Assembly (NCBI GenBank): GCA_029990175.1
Contig: JARKIP010000023.1
Location: 22,215,501-22,279,500 of the forward strand
Origin: Petunia secreta
Lineage: Eukaryota; Streptophyta; Magnoliopsida; Solanales; Solanaceae
Direction: 5' to 3'
DNA length: 64,000 bases
Shown here in pieces: positions 1 through 10,861 of the stretch; within the stretch, counting starts at the first letter, position 1; every line of letters starts with the position of its first letter. Position numbers and translations under genes: made by a program. The notes beneath the pieces were generated by a model, which worked only from the letters and a program-made list of their open reading frames with translations, was not told where the DNA came from and searched no databases.

Positions 1-328
1 AGGTTGTAGAAGGGTGCTATAAATAACACCCTTCATCATTTATTGCCATTAACTCACCTTGAACATTGAATTAAAGAGCATTGCTCCCAAACACTTGTAA
101 CCAATTTTGGCTTGAATCAATTGGATGAATCCAAGTTGCTTTTCAATCCTGTTCGATCACTCTATTTGCTTGAGCCGAGTGTCTCTTGAGGATAGTTGCA
201 TAGCGTAGGTGCTTCTTGACTCGAATCGAGGGTGTATCAAGACTCGTTCCTTGGTGCTACTTCGTAAGTGTTCTTGTTGCGTCTCGTTCTTTATCTTGTT
301 TATCGCTTCCGTAGTTTTCCCCTTATCA
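1..328 (+). repeat. 5' LTR (3' part only)
   Basis: Direct repeat of 6772-7099. It ends in ...TTATCA directly before the primer-binding site. The first 273 bases of the LTR, known from the 3' copy, lie before the window. Confidence 0.95.
9..34 (+). promoter_or_regulatory. LTR TATA box inside a perfect stem-loop
   Basis: Arms GAAGGGTG (9-16) and CACCCTTC (27-34) are perfectly complementary and enclose the 10-base loop CTATAAATAA, a consensus TATA box. The same structure is at 6780-6805 in the 3' LTR. It is the likely core promoter of the element; a function for the stem is inference. Confidence 0.6.
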
Positions 329-330
329 GT

Positions 331-342
331 TGGTATCAGAGC
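331..342 (+). other. Primer-binding site (initiator tRNA-Met type)
   Basis: TGGTATCAGAGC lies two bases after the 5' LTR end. This is the usual plant initiator-Met tRNA priming site for minus-strand DNA synthesis. Confidence 0.9.
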
Positions 343-1513
343 AAGGCTCGGGTGTTGTTCCTACAAACCCTCGTTCCTTGTTCGTAGTGTTATTATCGTG
401 CCTTAGTATTGTTCTTATTGTTGTTCTTGAAAAACTTGAAGAAAACAAAAAAATTCAAAAATTTTGAAAATACCAAAAATTTGCTAGAAATCGTTGGTTG
501 TTACGATTTTGTTGGTTTTGATTATCGGGGATTGTTTGTTTAATTCTCGACAATTGGGTACCAACAAAACACGTTTTGGAGTTGAAAATCAAATTTGTGA
601 AAATCAAACCCAAAAGTTGAAATTTCACAAAATTGACTAAAATTTGTTGGATGTTATGAATTCTTGTTTGTTTGGTATCGGGGATTGTTCCTTATAGTTA
701 TCCCGTCATTTTGATACCCCCATAACATCATTTGGAGTAGCGGAACGAAAATCGAATTTTTGAAATCTTGATGTTCTTGAAAATTTTTGAAGAACTTGCT
801 CCAAATCCTTGAAACAAGTTGTTTGTTGGTTGTTTGTTGAATTAAACCATTGGGGTTTGTTTGTTATAGCTTGAAACAAGTTTGGGTACCATTCAATATC
901 AAAAACAACTTGAAATCCTTGGAAAAATTGGGTCAAATTCGACCAAAAATGAGTTTTTGAAAAGCTGAAGCAAAGCCCTGGGCGGAGCGCCCACACTCTG
1001 GGCGTAGCGCCCGCCCGACCTCACTGCTGAGTTTGGCCAATTTCCAGGCGGACCGCCCCTCTGACCAGGCGGACCGCCCGAAATCCTGAAGGGTTCCGGG
1101 TAGTTGATTTCGTTAGGTTTTCGTGTTTGTTTGTTTACGTTGCTTCCGGTTAGTACTTTGAGAGTAATACTCCTACTCGATTAGTACTAATTCATTGAGC
1201 GATTAGGAACATCGTGCCTAGAGGAGAAGTAGAATTCAAAGAAGACTCATAGTTAATTGCTTGCTTCCAAGTGCTCACTAAAAGCTTAGCGTTAATCGAG
1301 TCCCATTAATTCCACTCTTCCCGAAGAGCATTTAGTTCTTGTGAATTGGAGTGATTCTCGAGGAAGCTACGCAACTACGAGGACGCCGTTGATCTCAAGC
1401 TTGAGTGAACCTAACCCCAACTTGAGTGAACCCGAGCGACAAGCAAAAGGTGAGGGAGTGAGTGAGGACTTTTACTCTAATCTCTTTACTTGTTTTTGAT
1501 TGTTGTAGGTACA
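343..1513 (+). other. Untranslated leader of the CRM-like element
   Basis: About 1.2 kb of non-coding leader between the primer-binding site and the gag ATG. It contains several AT-rich near-duplicated stretches (Ttgttggttttgattatcgggg-type phrases around 505-560 and 640-715) and a short GC-rich repeat cluster at 979-1080. No ORF of note. Confidence 0.7.
979..1080 (+). repeat. GC-rich short-motif cluster in the leader
   Basis: Four imperfect copies of a GGGCGGAGCGCCC-like unit, near 980, 1000, 1046 and 1066; the last two read GGCGGACCGCCC. The same motif forms an array in the LTR of this element (6510-6670). Each copy is nearly self-complementary. Confidence 0.75.
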
Positions 1514-3238
1514 ATGGCGGACGAGAAGGCCAAAAATACCATTGAGGTTCCCGTTGACGTCTTGGCTAGTCTATTGGCAGAGGTGAAAACCTTGAACCTT
1601 AGAATGAAAGTATTTGAAAAGGAAAGGACCCCGAGTGTCCAAAAGGATGCCAATGAAGGCACAAGTGATGATTCAATCATGAAACCGGACCAATATGCGG
1701 AGTTAGTTCGTCGACAACGGTTGAGGGATGAGACTCTTGCTAGAGAAAGATCGTTGGGCACTCCCCAACCCTTGGGCAATCCCCAAGGAGATGTCCCACT
1801 CTTAAGGCCCCGAAGAAATGTGGTTCCTCTTGAGCAAGTTGACGAAGCTCAAGAAGGGGAGGGCCTCGGTTTAGATGATGATTTTGATGCTCACTATCCA
1901 CATAGGAGAGCGATGAACGGAGGCCGAGGAATAGATGGAGGTCGTGGGCGAGGTCGAGGACCTCCAAGGGCTTTTATGGGAAGGGACTTGAGACGGGAGT
2001 ATGATGAGGTTGAAGACTACTACGGGGGTCAACCGGGACCGCATCGTGGGGGTCGTGACACTAACCTCAATAGTGTTAAGATCACTATCCCACCTTTCAA
2101 AGGGACTAGTGATCCGGAGGCTTTCTTAGAGTGGAAGGTTCAATTGGAGCGGGTCTTTGACACGAATGATATGTCCGAGGAGAAGAAGGCTACATATGCC
2201 ATTGCTTCCTTTGAATCCTATGCCTCTACATGGTGGGAATCCATGAAGCGATCAAGGAGACGACTTGGGTTGCGGATGAACATCACTTGGGAAGAGTTGA
2301 AAGAAGTAATGAACAACAAATATGTGACTCCCAAGTATCGACAAGAGCAACTCAAAAGGCTCTATGAATTGAAACAAGGCTACAAGTCCGTGGATGAATA
2401 TTTCAATGACTTTGAGAAAAACCGGATGGCTCTTGATATGGAAACGGAGGATGAAGAACAAGCTATCATCCGTTTCAAAAGTGGCTTGAGTAGGGAGATT
2501 GCTTCCCAATTGAGGCTACACATCTTCCACTCTCTACAAGATGTGTGTGATGCCGCGGTTGAGGCCGAGAAGTGGCTCAAAGAAGAAAAGGCTCCTCGCT
2601 ATAGGAGTACCACCACCACCACTCCATCAACTCGCCCCAAAGAATGGAAGACCCCATACACAAGTGGTGCAAGTGGGAGTCGAGAAGTGAAGAAGCCTTT
2701 TAAGAAGGCTACCCCGAGAAGCGACCACAAAGAGGTTGGAGGTAATTCTAAAACTACTTTAAATACTCCTTCTTCTTCTTCTTTCTAATGCCATAAATGC
2801 AAGGGTTACGGTCACTTTGCCAAAGAGTGCCCTACCCGGAAAACCATGATTGTGATGGATGATGGGTTGGTCTATGAGGGGGAAAGTGAGTCCGAGGGAG
2901 ATGTTGAGGAGGAGAGTGAGGAAGTTGAGGGTGAGGGTGAAGAGAGAGCGACGGAGGGGGATGATCCTAATATGTTCCTTGTGGTCCGTCGAATTTTGGG
3001 AACCATGGTGGGTGAAGAGAGGGAAGATGAACAAAGGGAAAACTTGTTCCATGCTCGGTGTAGAGTGAAGGGGCAAGTGTGTTCCATGATCATTGATTCG
3101 GGTAGTTGTGCGAATGTGGTGAGTCAAACGTTGGTCTCACAATTGAAATTGACTACCCTAAAGCACCCTAGTCCCTACCGTTTGCAATGGTTGAGCGAGT
3201 GTGGGGGAATTGAGGGTAGTGAAGCAAGTCTTGATTAG
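1514..3238 (+). pseudogene. gag and protease part of CRM-like polyprotein (broken)
   Basis: ATG at 1514 (MADEKAKN...) opens a Ty3/gypsy gag. The N-terminus is acidic, then comes an RGRGRG-rich stretch and the retrotransposon gag core (KITIPPFKGTSDPEAFLEW... TWWESM). The frame stops at TAA 2786-2788, directly before a CCHC zinc knuckle (CHKCKGYGHFAKEC) that lies in the same frame, so the stop is a nonsense mutation inside the gag nucleocapsid. The frame then stays open through a Glu-rich linker and the aspartic protease motif IIDSGS (catalytic Asp at 3095-3097). It ends at 3238 after a frameshift: a run of five G near 3206 puts the rest of the protein in another frame. Gag packages element RNA and protease matures the polyprotein. 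Confidence 0.88.
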
Positions 3239-4613
3239 GTTCAAGATTGGGAACTATCAAGATGAACACATGTTTGACGTGGTGCCAATGCAAGCTTGCC
3301 ACCTTTTATTTGGTAGGCCGTGGCAATACGACAAACAAGTGGTTCATGATGGCCGGGCCAACACTTACACGGTGAGACATGAGGGGAAGAAATTTGTGCT
3401 CACACCCTTGTCCCCAAAGCAAGTAAGTGAAGACTATCGGCGCATGAAAGAGTTGAGGGAAGCGGCTAAGGCCAAGTCCCCGGTTGTGGCCAAACCTTTG
3501 GCCGAGACTCCACCATCTTCCACCGGTCGCATGTGTGCCATGATGCAACCGGGTGAGATCTTGAAAGGTAATGATGGCACCAAAATGCTCATATGCCTAG
3601 TGCACAAAGGTATGGTTTTAAATTCCGAAAGTGATTATTTAACTAACCCTAACTCTTTGCCTAGTGCCATTGAAAATGTTTTGAAGGTCTATGAGGACAT
3701 GTTCCCGGATGAGATGCCGGATGGATTACCTCCTTTGAGGGGTATTGAACATCAAATTGACTTTGTCCCGGGATCTCAAATCCCAAATAAGCCGGCATAT
3801 AGAAGCAACCCCGAGGACACAAGGGAGCTACAAAAGCAAATTGATGAGTTGCTTACCAAAGGCTTGGTGAGGGAGAGCTTGAGCCCTTGTGCCGTGCCCG
3901 TGATCCTTGTTCCGAAGAAGGATGGCACTTGGAGAATGTGTGTGGATTGTCGAGCGGTCAACAAGATCACGGTAAAGTATCGACATCCCATACCTCGTTT
4001 GGATGATATGTTAGATGAGCTTAGTGGTTCTAGCATCTTTTCAAAAATAGATCTTAGGTCCGGTTACCATCAAATCCGAATGAAACCCGGTGACGAATGG
4101 AAAACCGCATTCAAGACCAAGTTTGGTCTATATGAATGGTTGGTGATGCCCTTTGGCCTCTCCAACGCACCTAGTACCTTCATGAGATTGATGAACCATG
4201 TGCTAAAACCCTTCATCAACAAATTCGTGGTCGTCTACTTTGATGACATATTGATCTATAGCAAGTCTATAGGCGACCATATTGGCCACTTGAATCAAGT
4301 CCTTGAAGTGCTACGAGCCGAAAAACTCTATGCCAACTTTAAGAAGTGTTCCTTTTGTGTTGAAAAGGTTGTCTTTTTGGGCTTTGTTGTTAGTGTCAAT
4401 GGTGTAGAAGTTGATGAGTCCAAACTTGAAGCCATTAGAGATTGGCCTACTCCCACCATCGTTTCTCATGTGAGGAGTTTTCATGGCCTTGCTAGTTTCT
4501 ATAGGCGCTTTGTTAGATACTTTAGCACCATTGCCGCACCACTCACCGAGTTGGTGAAAAGGACAAGTCCTTTGTTTGGGGAGAGCCGCAAGAGAAGGCT
4601 TTCCAAGAGTTGA
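3201..4613 (+). pseudogene. Reverse transcriptase part of CRM-like polyprotein (frame-shifted)
   Basis: This frame carries the end of the protease (CHLLFGRPW) and a complete-looking reverse transcriptase: VPVILVPKKDGTWRMCVD, FSKIDLRSGYHQI, a MPFGLSNAPSTF block and the catalytic YFDD box near 4236-4247, followed by the thumb/connection (VEKVVFLGF). YFDD rather than YVDD or YIDD is common in plant chromoviruses. It begins in the overlap with the gag-PR frame and ends at 4613, where a one-base loss in a T run near 4571-4573 moves the remaining protein to another frame. Reverse transcriptase copies element RNA into DNA in virus-like particles. Confidence 0.9.
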
Positions 4614-6532
4614 AAAGTAGGTTAAGTACCGCCCCGTTGTTGCAATTGCCCGACTTTGGGAAGGCTTTTGAGGTGGAATGTGATGCCTCGGGGGTGGGTA
4701 TTGGAGGTGTTCTCATGCAAGAAGGGAAACCCGTTGCCTACTTTAGTGAGAAGTTAAAGGGCGCAACCTTGAATTACTCTACGTATGACAAGGAGTTGTA
4801 TGCCCTCGTGAGAGCTCTAGCCCATTGGCAACACTATCTATGGCCTCGGGATTTTGTGATCAAGAGTGACCATGAGTCACTCAAGCATCTAAGAGGCCAA
4901 GAGAAGTTGAACAAAAGACATGCCAAGTGGGTGGAGTTCATTGAGTCCTTCCCTTATGTAATTCATTACAAAAGGGGTAAGGACAATGTTGTAGCCGATG
5001 CGCTTTCTAGAAAGTTCGCCCTTGCTACCACTCTTGCTTCTAAACTTATGGGTTTTGAGAGTATAAAATCTTTGTACGAACATGACCCAAAGTTCAAGAG
5101 CATTCATGATGCTCTAGTGAGTGGGAAGAGGGTGGAGAAATACCAATGGGTTGATGGCTACATTTTTAAAAATGGAAGAGTTTGTGTGCCCGAGTCCTCA
5201 TGGAGGGAGTTGCTTGTTCGTGAAGCACATTGTGGGGGCTTGATGGGTCACTTTGGGAGGAACAAAACCTTGGCCATTCTCATGGAGCAATTCCATTGGC
5301 CAAAGATGGGTGTGCAAGTTGAGAGACTTTGCAACACTTGCTTGGATTGCAAGTATGCTAAGTCCAAATCTAATTCCCATGGTTTGTATACTCCCCTCCC
5401 TATTCCTACTAGCCCGTGGATGGACATTTCGATGGATTTTGTAATGGGTTTTCCACGGTCTAAAGGGGGGCACGATAGCATTTATGTTGTCGTGGATAGG
5501 TTCTCCAAAATGGCTCACTTTATTCCTTGTAAAAAGAGTCATGATGCACAACATGTAGCTTCTTTGTTCATTGATAATGTGTTAAAGTTGCATGGTGTGC
5601 CTCAAACAATTGTGAGTGATAGGGACTCTAAGTTCCTTAGCCATTTTTGGAGGTGTCTTTGGGGTGCTCTTGGCACCAAGTTGTTGTTCTCTACGTCCCA
5701 CCACCCCCAAACGGATGGTCAAACCGAAGTGGTGAACCGAACCTTAGGTGCTCTTCTTAGAGCTATGACCCGAGGTAAGGCCGGGACGTGGGTTGACAAG
5801 TTGCCTCTTATGGAGTTTGCTTATAACCGTACATTGCATAGCATGATTGGCTTGACTCCGTTTGAGTGCGTCTATGGTTTTAATCCTTTGATTCCACTTG
5901 ATCTAACCCCTTTGCCCAAGGAAATGGTTGTTAATTTTGAAGGTGAAAACCGAGCTAAAGCCATGCTTGAAATCCATGCCAAAGCGAGGAAGAGATTGGA
6001 GGAAGCCTATGACAAGGTTGCCCTCAAGAAGAACAAGGGGAGGAAGAAGTTGGAACTCAATAAAGGAGATTGGGTGTGGGTGCACTTCCGCAAAGAGAGG
6101 TTTCCAAACCTTAGAAAAGGGAAGTTGGCACCCCGGGGAGATGGACCTTTCCAAGTGCTCTCCAAGATCAACAACAACACATATGTGATCGATTTGCCAA
6201 GTGAGTACACTATTTCAAACACTTTTAATGTTAGTGACTTGGCTCCTTTTGATGTAGGTGATGATGTCGTGGAGGACAATGTCGTGGAGGTTGATGCTAC
6301 AATTTCGAGGACGAAATCTTCTCAAGAAGGGGAGGATGATGCGGGGCAAACCACCACCACAAGACCCTTTACGAGAAGCCAAGCCAAGACACTTCATGAT
6401 GCTCACTTATACTTGATTCGGAGGGGCGTTGATGATACGAGCTCGGGAGGCCATTGGAAGATCATACACTTGAGTTCGTTGGAAGGAGGAATGGAAAGTG
6501 TCAGGCCCCAGGCGGAGCGCCCAGAGCCTTAG
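4610..6532 (+). pseudogene. RNase H and integrase part of CRM-like polyprotein
   Basis: RNase H starts at FEVECDASGVGIGG and continues to SDHESLKHL and NVVADALSRK. Integrase follows: an HHCC zinc-binding region (about 5224-5355), a catalytic core with Asp near 5433, Asp in SDRDSKF near 5614 and Glu in GQTEVVNR near 5719, then a GPY/F-type C-terminal module (GDGPFQVL). The tail reads NVSDLAPFDVGDD and then becomes acidic, with no chromodomain. The frame crosses the polypurine tract (6481-6498) and ends 34 bases inside the 3' LTR, an arrangement known from CRM-clade elements. The segment is open throughout but separated from RT by a frameshift. It would insert element cDNA into the genome. Confidence 0.9.
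6481..6498 (+). other. Polypurine tract
   Basis: GGAAGGAGGAATGGAAAG sits immediately before the 3' LTR start TGTCAGG. It is the plus-strand priming site and lies inside the coding frame. Confidence 0.85.
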
Positions 6533-7099
6533 GCGGAGCGCCCAGCTTTTAGGCGGAGCGCCTCACCACTTTGACAGTGGTGCTCACCAGGCGGAGCGCC
6601 TGACCCTTAGGCGGAGCGCCTGGGTCATGCCTCCTCCAGGCGGAGCGCCCAGCTCCAGGGTGGAGCGCCCAACATGCTGATTTGCCTAGCTTTTTGTGTG
6701 AACTTCCTACTTTGACCCTAGCTAGTTCTATTGTATTTCTATCTAGCTAAGGGCTAATTAGACATTTCAATAGGTTGTAGAAGGGTGCTATAAATAACAC
6801 CCTTCATCATTTATTGCCATTAACTCACCTTGAACATTGAATTAAAGAGCATTGCTCCCAAACACTTGTAACCAATTTTGGCTTGAATCAATTGGATGAA
6901 TCCAAGTTGCTTTTCAATCCTCTTCGATCACTCTATTTGCTTGAGCCGAGTGTCTCTTGAGGATAGTTGCATAGCGTAGGTGCTTCTTGACTCGAATCGA
7001 GGGTGTATCAAGACTCGTTCCTTGGTGCTACTTCGTAAGTGTTCTTGTTGCGTCTCGTTCTTTATCTTGTTTATCGCTTCCGTAGTTTTCCCCTTATCA
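6499..7099 (+). repeat. 3' LTR of CRM-like element
   Basis: 601 bp, starting TGTCAGG after the polypurine tract and ending ...TTATCA. Its last 328 bases match the partial 5' LTR with one difference. It carries a GC-motif array (6510-6670) and the TATA stem-loop (6780-6805). Confidence 0.94.
6510..6670 (+). repeat. Array of GGCGGAGCGCC units in LTR U3
   Basis: Seven copies of AGGCGGAGCGCC(C/T) in 160 bp; the last is degenerate (AGGGTGGAGCGCC). Spacing is irregular, about 20-35 bp. Related units occur in the leader at 979-1080. Confidence 0.88.
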
Positions 7100-7921
7100 T
7101 GGTTTGCAAAAATGCCCCCGTTAAGATTTAATGAAAAAAATCCGGGGCCAAGACTCCCCGTTATATGTTTCCGCTTTTCAACACTTATCCCTTCAAGTAT
7201 TGGCAATAGGCAATACTTGCCGCACTAGGCAGTAATTGCCAAGACTTGACATTGACCCTGCTCGATTTTCCAGCACTTGCACGACAAGTATTGGCAATAG
7301 GCAACACTTGCTGCACTGCGTCGTAAGTCTTGGAAATTGTCAAGACTTGCCCCTTCCAGTTTTCCCTTCATTCTCGCCGTATAACTTGAAGTATTGGCAA
7401 AACAGCATTTGCCCTTGAAGTATAGCCAATTGCCAAGACTTACAAATTTGTTGCCTTGAAGTCTTGCCTTGCGGATTAAATAAGGGCATTTTTCTAAAAC
7501 ATCTCTTAGCGCGGGTATTTTTGTAAAACCACTCCTTATGGAGGGCATACGGTGAATTTTTTTGTCTTTAACCTGATAAGTTAGCATTGACAACATCTTT
7601 GTGCATATGGTTGGTAATTCCAAACGTCTTCAGGTTCGTGTACCTCACATTTTTCCATATCAATCAGTCTCTCTCTCTCTTTGTGTGTATGTGTGTATAT
7701 ATATATATATAAAAAGCTACTGTCGACTTGCCCTTACATAAACTTTGATCCACTGCAGTTTTCTGTACTAGATGCACAATGGGTGTATTGCAAAATTCTT
7801 ATTCTGCTTCTTCAATTCGATATAAATCCGACTACCAAATCGCTGTAAAATTTCATTGTTGGACATCTGTTATTGACTTTGTACTCAAAATCTATTTGTT
7901 TAACGGCGCAAACAATTCCAT
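7100..7921. other. Intergenic DNA with a short duplicated motif; no gene seen
   Basis: The phrase AAGTATTGGCAATAGGCAA occurs twice, near 7195 and 7283, each followed by ACTTGC and GCACT. Fragments of it (CAAGACTTGC and similar) recur to about 7470. A compound microsatellite (CT, GT, then TA) lies near 7668-7710. No coding evidence. Confidence 0.6.
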
Positions 7922-7964
7922 AAGCACATAAATGCAAACAAAGGGTTGTTGCATTTATGTGCTT
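7922..7964. repeat. Perfect 16-bp inverted repeat at the element boundary
   Basis: AAGCACATAAATGCAA (7922-7937) is the exact reverse complement of 7949-7964, with an 11-base loop. The left arm plus loop also looks like an inverted copy of the sequence preceding the 3' terminal repeat (CCCTTTG TTTGCATT near 13874-13890), so it may mark a rearranged 5' end of the element. Confidence 0.8.
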
Positions 7965-8685
7965 TTGTGAACCCGTATTAAAAAACAGCCTCTTCGCCTC
8001 TATATATATTTAAAATCCGACCCCTACACAGAAAAGGCCATTAAGGTTAAGTCTCGACAATTAATGACGAGTCACACCGACCCTAAATTGCCAACATTTT
8101 ATTTTAAAACAAATCCCCTTTTGTGTTTTTGCTAGAATCTGAATCTTGTTTGTAAAATAGACTGTGCAAATTGTCTCAATTTTGCAAATTATATATACAG
8201 GCTGAAGTTGAACCCTCATTTAAATGTTAACACCTACTTACCATTAGGCGTTTGATATTAGAAGTCGTAAACACGATTAGGCTTAAGTACATGCCGAGTA
8301 TGAAAACTATTTGCGTATGTGTTCTAAAATAGCCTAAATATGTTACCTCTTTTATTTTGAATGTTGAAGTAAATTTCCCAAGTTAGTATTTCATGACGAT
8401 ATATACTCTTTTATCCCAAACTTAGACTCGGACGGTAACCACTTTTTATGGGACTCGGGGAAGTGCCTAACACATTCTTCCTTGAGTCATTTGGAATCCT
8501 TACCCATATAGAATATCTGGAATTGACTAGTTGACCTTTTGAACTTGACTTTAGACACTTAGGTGACCTAATACGCCTTAGAAATTATATTAGGTGGCGA
8601 CTCCAACATCTAAACTCAAACGAGTTCACCCAGTCAAATCTGAAACCCGACTCGCCTCGAGTTGAGTCCAAAATCGAGTATGACA
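7949..8685 (+). repeat. 5' terminal direct repeat (LTR or its 3' part)
   Basis: Aligns with 13882-14623 with scattered substitutions and small indels. Shared marks include GCCTCTTCGCC, GACGAGTCACACCGACCC and TTAGAAGTCGTAAACACGA. It contains GGTGGCGACTCC near its end, a sequence related to the primer-binding site downstream. Confidence 0.88.
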
Positions 8686-8688
8686 GAA

Positions 8689-8706
8689 TGGCGACTCCGC
8701 TGGGGA
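8689..8706 (+). other. Primer-binding site (Ogre type)
   Basis: TGGCGACTCCGCTGGGGA, three bases after the 5' terminal repeat. Complementarity to the 3' end of a tRNA-Arg is from memory of Ogre elements. Confidence 0.65.
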
Positions 8707-9359
8707 TACTCAAAGTCCTAACCACAACGAGTCTTTACTTTTGGGATTTATTTGTTTATTATCTTGGTATTCATTGTTATTATTGTCGTACTAACTTGGT
8801 TTCCTTTTTTGTTTTTTTTACTTTATTTATTTATTGTATTGAATTTGATTCTTTATGTGACATTTTGCATATTTCACTCATACTCCCCCACTCTTGAGAA
8901 ACGACACTTCACACACACACACGGCGATTACGTGGATCCCACGGTCGCTTCACCACCAAAACACCTTTTAAGAGGGACATGTTGGAATATAGTTGGTCTG
9001 TGGTACAACCAACAATTTCAAATGATCCCACTCCTTGGCCGTCCGCCTTGGGGAACCGTGTCTAGAATTACACCACTCTTCTAATGTAATGAGCATGCAT
9101 CATGCCGTAGGAAGGGCTCCCCATGAGCCGACTAGTTTTCAACTTGTCCAAATTACCTAAACGGGTTTCCGACCCCCAAAGGAACGTTTGGACATGATTA
9201 TGTGCATTTGAGAGAAGAGAAAAGAAAAGAGAAAAAAAAGTGAGACAAGAATGAAAATGCATTTTAATTTGTTCAATTATTCTCAAAGGGGACGGGGTTT
9301 TAAAATCTTATTTTTTTATTTGTTAGGTCATAATAAGTCAAAAATTTCATCGTTTTGGA
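8707..9359 (+). other. Leader of the Ogre-type element
   Basis: Untranslated DNA between the primer-binding site and the first ORF. It includes a T-rich stretch (8800-8830) and a purine-rich run near 9210-9245. No credible gene. Confidence 0.5.
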
Positions 9360-10861
9360 ATGACTATGGGCGCAACTCCTTTGTTAACTAGTTGGTGGAG
9401 CAACTTGTCACTGGGAGAACAAACTGAAGTACGTCAACACTTGGGTCATCTGGTTTCACTATTAGAAATGAAACTGTGTAGGGAGATGTTTGAAGCATCA
9501 GTGTCGTTTTGGGATGAAGAATTGAACGTGTTTAGGTTTGGGGATATCGAATTAACACCTTTGTTGGAAGAAATAGGGGTGTTTGTGTCACACTCAGGTT
9601 TAGACAAACATCGTTGGCAAAGGGGCCGCATACTAGCACCTAGTGTCCCCACAGCTGAAGTGTTTCATAAAAAGTTAAGGATGATAGAAAGTGTGGACGT
9701 GGGATTTTTACAACAAAAGAAGATACCATTTTCCTATTTCTACACTCGGTTTGGGCATTTGAGGGCGTATGATAGTCATAAGAAAGAGTTCGAGTCCTAC
9801 AGTGATTGGAGGAGAGCTAGACCACTTGCATTTGCTGTTTATTCTTAGGAGTGATGGTTTTCCCCGAGAGTTCAAGTCACGACATATGTTCAAGACTTGT
9901 CATGGACGCCGATGCAGTGTTCAAAGGAATTGATGGTTATCGTTATACCATAGTTCCTATGATAGTAGAAGACATTTATGGAGCTTTTGGTTGTTGCAAG
10001 AGAGGAGCGAAATACTTCCAAGGGTGTAATCTTCTACTACAAGCATGGTTCAAAGAACATTTAAGGAAAGCAAGAGGTGTGCAAGCATTGTTCAAACCCG
10101 ATGGTTGCAACTACTTAATTGGTGAACGGTATGGGGTTTCAAAACTCAAGCAGCCAAGCAGCACAAAGAAATAGGTAAAATTGTTCGAAAACATAACGGA
10201 GGACTCAATTCAGTGGATGTTCACTTAGTTTCCTTCATCAGATTTCATCATTAGTTCTGAGAAGGCATCCTTTGTGATACTTATGGGGTTAAGGGGCCTC
10301 CAACCTTACCAACCATTAAGAGTAATGAGGCAAGCAGGGAGGAAGCAAATCATACCATTGATACCAGACACGAAAGATTATAAGTTTGACTACACTGAAG
10401 ATGTTGTTCCAAGGGTCAAAAGCATTAGGAAGTCATGGGTAGGAAGACAAGTCATGGAAGAAGCATCGCTAGCACCAGATAGATACAACGCTGGGTGCGA
10501 ACCAAACTACAAAAGCTGGTTACGCTCTAGTATAAAGGGAAATGTGATAGTAGGGCCAAGTCGTGGAAGTAACATAAGAGATCGTGAGGCAGAAGCTTAA
10601 ATTCAGTATGGAGAGTTCATGTTGAAAGCCATCAAAATGGATAAGGAATGCAAAGAAGAGATCGAGGTATGGAAAAAGCATACATTAGAACTAGAGGAAA
10701 AGATAGAAGCATTGGAAACAAAACTTGAGCAATGGATTTCAGAGTGTGCAGAAGTAGACATCCTACACTTGGTAGCAGCCTTACCCAAAGCTATGGAAGA
10801 CGTCAAGGAGATCACACGAGAAGCAAAGAGGGCTAAGTTGGAAAGGGGGTGCGCTGCCTAG
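9360..10861 (+). pseudogene. ORF1-like gene, first copy (plant-mobile-domain/DUF7745-like), decayed
   Basis: ATG at 9360 opens MTMGATPLLTSWWSNLSLGE, then a helical region and the recognisable block FWDEELNVFRFGDIELTPLLEEIGVFV. This resembles the plant mobile domain/DUF7745 proteins found as ORF1 in Ogre-like elements (family named from memory). The frame breaks at about 9846-9853. The continuation (MVFPESSS..., CKRGAKYFQGCNLLLQAW) is in another frame, then stays in that frame across in-frame stops at 10172, 10226 and 10598. It includes GLRGLQPYQPLRVMRQAGRKQ and ends in a heptad-rich coiled coil (LELEEKIEALETKL) at 10861. The order matches the second copy downstream. No catalytic motif is visible and the molecular role is unknown. 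Confidence 0.65.

Larger units (their letters stand above)
1..7099 (+). mobile_element. Ty3/gypsy LTR retrotransposon, CRM-like, 5' end outside window
   Basis: Parts in order: partial 5' LTR, tRNA-Met-type primer-binding site, long leader, gag, protease, reverse transcriptase, RNase H, integrase, polypurine tract, 3' LTR. Position 1 aligns with 6772 and position 328 with 7099 without gaps. By eye I see one difference (G at 151, C at 6922), so the insertion looks recent. The polyprotein has no chromodomain and its reading frame runs through the polypurine tract into the 3' LTR; together with a short acidic tail this suits the CRM clade of chromoviruses. That clade assignment is inference; the Ty3/gypsy assignment is firm from the PR-RT-RH-IN order. 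The 5' target-site duplication is outside the window; the 3' flank begins TGGTT. Despite its youth the coding region has one nonsense codon and two frameshifts, so this copy should not be autonomous. Confidence 0.93.
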
